A stretch of 64,000 nucleotides of DNA, from the NCBI RefSeq assembly GCF_000972845.2, contig NC_040012.1, positions 9,837,552 to 9,901,551 of the forward strand. Direction: 5' to 3'. This document shows, one piece after another, positions 59,884 to 64,000 of the stretch; position 1 is the stretch's first letter, and every line of letters begins with the position of its first letter. Below the pieces are notes generated by a model. That model searched no databases. It was not told where the DNA came from and saw only the letters and a program-made list of their open reading frames with translations. The position numbers were made by a program, and so were the translations under genes. This DNA comes from Larimichthys crocea. Taxonomy: Eukaryota > Chordata > Actinopteri > Sciaenidae.

Positions 59884-60575
59884 CTCAGCGGCCAGTGTAT
59901 GAGGTACACCTTTCTCTAGTAGGCCCTCTCTCTTCTGAGATCTGGTGTGGAGATCACCAGAGCAGCAGAAGTGGCCATTAGGTGGGGGTGAGTAGACTTT
60001 GGACATTGTCAGCAAACATACTGATATAGGTTATGACATTTAAACCATGATGGATTGGTAATAAGGGGCATAATGTGTGCCATGAAAATATTCCCACACC
60101 ATTACAGCAGATTGAACAGCTGACACAAGGCAGGATGGATCTTGTTTACACCAAATTCTGAGCCTACAACGATCATTAGACAACATAATGTTTTGCATTT
60201 TTCACACAATGTGCAATTTTCTTACTGTGCAGTTTTGGTTAGTCTTGTCTAGTGTGAAGGCCAGAGAAGCCACAAACAGCAAATTGCATGTTTTTCTTTC
60301 TAATTGTCACTAAAAACCTGAGAAACTATTGTGTGTGAAAATACCAGGAAATCAGCAGTTTCTAAGATGCTTAAACCACTAAAGCAGATACTAAGAATCA
60401 TTCTACAGTCACATAGATCACATTACTTCTCCATTCTCATGTTGGAACAACTAAATACAATTTGAAAAATAATATATATAATAAATATATAGTTGTTGCC
60501 ACAGGATCAGCTGATTAGTCATTCACGTTAACAAGCAGGTGTATAGGTGTACCTAACAAAGTGGTCACTGAGTTT
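59884..60575 (-). mobile_element. Decayed Tc1-like element with inverted termini
   Basis: The left end ACTCAGCGGCCAGTGTATGA then GGTACACC and the right end GGTGTACCTAACAAAGTGGT then CACTGAGT are inverted repeats of about 28 bases with a few mismatches. Interior landmarks such as GAAAATATTCCCACACCATT and GGAAATCAGCAGTTTCTAAG fit a Tc1-like transposase gene on the minus strand, now full of deletions. It lies between the two receptor genes. Confidence 0.7.
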
Positions 60576-61710
60576 ATGTCAGTCATAAAGGTATAAATTC
60601 ATTGTAGCTTGACAACTATACAGGCTGTTGAGTAGGCCATAATATGAACAATTGTGCTAGCGGCTCTGTGGGGCTGTATTTAAGAAGCACAGTAGTGCAC
60701 AATGCTTTAACACCAACAAACTGTTTTTTAGGATTTATGTTTACCATTTTCACCATCCTAAAGAAGTTCAAAGTCCCATGGCAAACTAAAATGGTCAACA
60801 GAGTGAACTTGCTCCCTGCTAAACAGCACTTAACTCAGATGACTGCTGTGTCTGTATACAGACTCACAAAGCTGCTGTAGAACATGAAGATCACCAAAAT
60901 TGAACTTTTTCATTACATGCCTCGCTTCACTTTGAGGTCAACAACAAAAAAAAGTCTGGTCATGTAACTCCGAGCTGGAGATATCAGGGACATGTTGACA
61001 GCAAGGAAAAGATAGTGTCACCAGATTGGTGATAAAATGGTTACATCGCTGGCAGAAAACAAAATCCAGTATTGATACTTCTATTGTCAATTCAGCTGAT
61101 TTAAAAGGGCCTATAGTTTGCTTTACTCTAGGTTCACTTGTGAACAAACCACTTCAAAAGTAGCTAATGTAGCCTATTTAGTTTGCGTGACTACAAGGAC
61201 ACCAAATAAGGGTAAACATCTTGGAATAATGTTGAAAGATTCCCAAATGAGAATAATAGGAGTTTTTCTTGTTCTTCCCATTGTATCAATATGACATGAA
61301 TGCAGCATAAGATCTGATGGTCTAGGGCTCAATTTCTTTTTAGATTTTTTAAAATGACTCTACAAATATGCAATAATATCATGCACCAAACTGCAACAAG
61401 TTACTGCACTTCCTTAAATTGTGGCGTGGGGCCTTTATTTACCTCAGGAGAGGTAAATAAGAAGGTAAAAGGCATTTGAAGCATATAACAAAGAGATCTG
61501 AACGTATATTTGGTCATATTTTACCAGATTTTTATGACTGCATTGTGCTATCAACACAAACTCCCCAAAGCCCTCTAAGCATTTCAATGAACAGAATCTC
61601 TTTATTTCTTAACAAGGCTTTTCTCGTGAAATATTCACTGAACTGCACTTTTCCACTATGGTGCTTGTGTTGTATTTTGGGGGGCCCTGGCCATTATTTG
61701 GGGCCTAGGT
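60576..61710. other. Spacer between receptor genes
   Basis: No gene is recognised. A stretch at about 61185-61310 resembles 55810-55915, part of duplicated debris around the receptor cluster. Confidence 0.4.
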
Positions 61711-61716
61711 TTTATT
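61711..61716 (-). terminator. Candidate poly(A) signal for the receptor at 61770
   Basis: TTTATT on the plus strand is AATAAA on the minus strand, about 55 bases after the stop codon. Another lies near 61600. Confidence 0.4.
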
Positions 61717-61769
61717 TGTTATTATACATGTCAATGGATTTGGATTTTTTTTTGTTTCATTTCTGCTCT

Positions 61770-62828
61770 TTAAATGTTCAGTGACAACTCGCTTGTTATC
61801 GATGTGACTGTAAGTGGCCTTGACCTTCTGCGAATGCTGCTGTTGTTGCGACCCAAACTCTTCAGCATTTTCTTCAAGTGGTTTTTGTATTTAACTCCCA
61901 CAAACACATAAAACACAGGGTTAAGGCAACAGTGTGAAAAGGCAAAAAATCGGGTAATGTATAAGGCATAATCCAGTTCTTTTGATTTTTCACAATTTCG
62001 AACCAGAGTCCTTGAGTCTGCTGGTGGTTTGGGCCGCAAGTCGAAAGACTGTAGAAATATTACAATATTGTAAGGTGCCCAGCCCAGAAAGAAAACAACC
62101 ATGAGAGTGAAAATGAGTTTTAAAGTTTTGGTCTTTCGTCTTTGGGCAGTAGGACGCAGCAACCTGCACATGATCTGAGAATAGCAAAAAATGAATACAG
62201 CTGAACTCACTAGGAAGAGAATATTTTGCTGGTAGATTCCCCATAAGCTCCCATAAGAGCTTTCATACTGACAGTGATTCTGGTCTAGGACTTTGGTGAA
62301 TATGAAGGCTGGAATGGCGACCAATACACTCACTACCCAAACAACTAGTGATGCTAGGACACTGTAGATGCCTTTGGGGGACACAATGTTAGACAGAGGA
62401 TTCATGACAGCTACATAACGTTGAACAGTCATGAGGATGAGGAGGATACCACTGCTGTAGAAGCCAACATAGAAGACATAGGTGACTATTTGGCATGCAC
62501 GCTCCCCTAAAGTCCATCCATACATATGGTAGTTAGCCCAGAAGGGCAAGCCTGCAGTGAAGAGGAGATCCGATACAGCCAGGTTCAGGATGAAAGCGTT
62601 GTTGAGAGATTTGACATTCTCATACTTAGTCAAAATCACAATGACCAGGATGTTGCCAAACAGACTGAAGATCACAACAATGGAGAAGAACAGTGGAGTG
62701 ATGATTACTCCAAAACTCATGGTGCTTGTTCTGTCACACACTTGACCTTCAGATTCATTGTACTCAGCATAGTACTCTTCATAGTAATCAGCACTTTGAG
62801 TTGATATAACATTTCCAGTTGTAGCCAT
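61770..62828 (-). CDS. xcr1-like: XCR1-like chemokine receptor
   Basis: A 352-aa seven-helix chemokine receptor. The N-terminus carries a tyrosine/acid cluster (DYYEEYYAEYNESEGQVC), a typical tyrosine-sulphation and ligand-contact region, with the Cys that pairs with ECL3 (VRNC). TM3 ends LMTVQRYVAVMNPLS, so the usual DRY is QRY; mammalian XCR1 also departs from DRY (HRY), which supports the family. TM6 has LGWAPYN, ECL3-TM7 has RNCEKSKELDYALYITRFFA and HCCLNPVFYVFVGVKYKNHL, strongly XCR1-like. Its transcript is spliced: an acceptor (CTCTTCTTGCAG) lies 7 bases before the ATG, so a 5' non-coding exon lies further right. Whether the altered DRY makes it signalling-biased is unknown. Confidence 0.92.
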   Translation of the reverse strand: MATTGNVISTQSADYYEEYYAEYNESEGQVCDRTSTMSFGVIITPLFFSIVVIFSLFGNILVIVILTKYENVKSLNNAFILNLAVSDLLFTAGLPFWANYHMYGWTLGERACQIVTYVFYVGFYSSGILLILMTVQRYVAVMNPLSNIVSPKGIYSVLASLVVWVVSVLVAIPAFIFTKVLDQNHCQYESSYGSLWGIYQQNILFLVSSAVFIFCYSQIMCRLLRPTAQRRKTKTLKLIFTLMVVFFLGWAPYNIVIFLQSFDLRPKPPADSRTLVRNCEKSKELDYALYITRFFAFSHCCLNPVFYVFVGVKYKNHLKKMLKSLGRNNSSIRRRSRPLTVTSITSELSLNI

Positions 62829-62835
62829 TTTCTTT

Positions 62836-63400
62836 CTGCAAGAAGAGAAAGTCTAAATTTAAAAAAGGCTTTGTTGAATCAAACAGGCCAGATAAAACAG
62901 ACCTGATGATACAGAAGTCAAATGTTCATCTTAACGTGCCAGTTGGACCAAAAGTCGGGTTGTTGACATGACATGGCATTTTCATTGTCCCGTAAGACAA
63001 AAATTAATGTAATTAGTATCACCATCATTTAAAATGCAGTTAATGGTTAAACATTCATTTGTTTTACATGGACCTGCTGTTATAAAAACTGCTCTGTTAT
63101 TAGATTTTTCAAAATTTTGAGCCAAATCTCAAAATTGTCCTCTGGTGTGACTGTCTCCAGCATTGCTACTTTTATCATTTTAAAAGAAAAGCATTTATAA
63201 GTTTATAAATAACTCTGGCATAATTGTACAAGTGTCTTTTTTAATATATATTCAACTTTTTCAAACCGCTATAGAATTGTTCAGATTGGCTGTCCTTTGG
63301 TGTGACATACCTAAATTGTGTTAATAAATTAAAAAATTAATTTTGAACTACATAATTGTGGAACATTATGCAAATGATAACTGCTAACTGCACGTGACTA
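62836..63400. other. Upstream region of the XCR1-like gene
   Basis: AT-rich sequence that should hold the 5' non-coding exon and promoter of the minus-strand receptor. I cannot place either with confidence. Two copies of a GTCCTCTGGTGTGAC-type motif occur here (63137 and 63292). Confidence 0.35.
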
Positions 63401-63492
63401 GTTAGCTAGGAATAGCAGACCCATTAACTGACACAAAAAGCTGAAAGTTAGCTAGGAATAGCAGACCCATTAACTGACACAAAAAGCTGAAA
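63401..63492. repeat. Perfect 46-bp tandem duplication
   Basis: Two adjacent identical 46-base units (63401-63446, 63447-63492), starting GTTAGCTAGGAATAGCAG. Confidence 0.95.
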
Positions 63493-63493
63493 T

Positions 63494-63577
63494 GTCCTCT
63501 GGTGTGACAGAAATGTCCTCTGGTGTGACACCTATAGCTGTCACTCCGGAGGACAAAAATGTCACACTACAAAGGAC
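63494..63577. repeat. Clustered direct and inverted 15-bp motifs
   Basis: GTCCTCTGGTGTGAC occurs at 63494-63508 and 63515-63529. The inverse form follows as GTCACTCCGGAGGAC at 63540-63554 and GTCACACTACAAAGGAC at 63561-63577. Further direct copies lie at 63137 (perfect) and 63292 (one change). Confidence 0.8.
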
Positions 63578-63740
63578 AAAGTCTCTTTGAGAAGCATTTT
63601 AAATAATTAAATAACTCATTTTTTTATTCCTCCTTCTATATTGAATGTATTAATTACATTAATTAAAATATTTTCTGTTTTTGAAGAAAATGTGTAGAGC
63701 TATAAAGTGTCATGTAAAATGTGTTTTGTTTTGTTTTTTA

Positions 63741-64000
63741 GACAGAAAGAATTGAGGGAGAAACATCTCTGGGAAAGATTTGCAATCTCCCAGAGATGTC
63801 TATGAGTTTCTGGCCTCCTAAATGCAGACACACGTGAAATTCAAATGGATTGAAGAGTCGGACATTGAACCTTTTGACAACCTGCTTCCACCAACCATTC
63901 GACCAGTTACAGGAATCCTCAGTACACATCAAGTGTTGTCATCATCTCCAGGAGTGATCCTGTACAGAGATGTTGTCACAATCCACTCCGGTCCCCTGCC
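63741..64000 (+). CDS. Partial open frame at window end, unidentified
   Basis: From an ATG at 63822 the plus strand stays open to the window end (59 codons), including VKFKWIEESDIEPFDNLLPP and STHQVLSSSPGVILYRDV. The composition looks protein-like. Directly upstream, another frame reads LGKICNLPEMSMSFWPPK after an acceptor-like TTTTTTAG at 63733-63740, so a one-base shift near 63830 could join them into one exon. It faintly resembles a family of multi-copy, uncharacterised fish proteins with HQV...R-type segments, possibly transposon-derived. I cannot identify the product, and the remainder lies outside the window. Confidence 0.35.

Noticed and set aside
1..64000. CRISPR arrays, bacterial operons, integrons or prophage
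   Set aside because: The regularly repeated units are microsatellites or two-copy tandem repeats. The gene structure is vertebrate.

Overview
The window looks like nuclear DNA of a teleost fish, probably a percomorph. It has vertebrate split genes with GT-AG introns, dense CA/TG, GA and GATA microsatellites, and decayed Tc1-like, hAT-like, SINE-like and LINE-like repeats typical of fish. There are no operons or prokaryotic features. The assignment rests on sequence recognition only; no search was run.

Layout. (1) About 1-23.4 kb, plus strand: the 3' part of a calcium/calmodulin-dependent 3',5'-cyclic nucleotide phosphodiesterase 1 gene, best matching PDE1C. Four exons (3134-3254, 5026-5107, 6034-6154, 8252-8427) encode the end of the catalytic domain. 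Three more (18703-18936, 19455-19517, 20005-20021) encode an acidic, low-complexity C-terminus, followed by a long apparent 3' UTR. The first four exons appear twice. Positions 1702-10002 and 10013-18186 are the same ~8.3 kb, separated by exactly ten Ns. All four exons in the second copy carry frameshifting indels. I read this as two unmerged overlapping contig ends or haplotypes, not a real tandem duplication. (2) 23.4-37.2 kb: intergenic, with a ~1 kb imperfect inverted repeat, a SINE inside a hAT-like MITE, several old interspersed repeats and a few single-copy blocks that could be regulatory. (3) 37.26-40.47 kb, plus strand: neurod6, a proneural bHLH transcription factor with an intact single coding exon (335 aa) and an E-box-rich proximal promoter. 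PDE1C and NEUROD6 are also near neighbours on human 7p14, which supports both calls. (4) 40.5-58 kb: a gene-free stretch of microsatellites, MITE/SINE copies and several AT-rich single-copy blocks with homeodomain, octamer or E-box sites that resemble developmental enhancers. (5) 55.4-62.9 kb: two intact chemokine receptor genes on the minus strand, both XCR1-like, plus a decayed third fragment and duplicated Tc1-like debris. (6) 63.0-64.0 kb: a cluster of short direct and inverted motifs, and a partial open frame running off the window end.

The genes do not form one pathway. pde1c hydrolyses cAMP/cGMP under Ca2+/calmodulin control, neurod6 drives neuronal differentiation, and the receptors are immune chemotactic GPCRs. 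I found no convincing new biological system. The strongest observations are the false duplication, a hAT element with a perfect 8-bp target-site duplication, the receptor birth-and-death cluster, and several possible enhancers.
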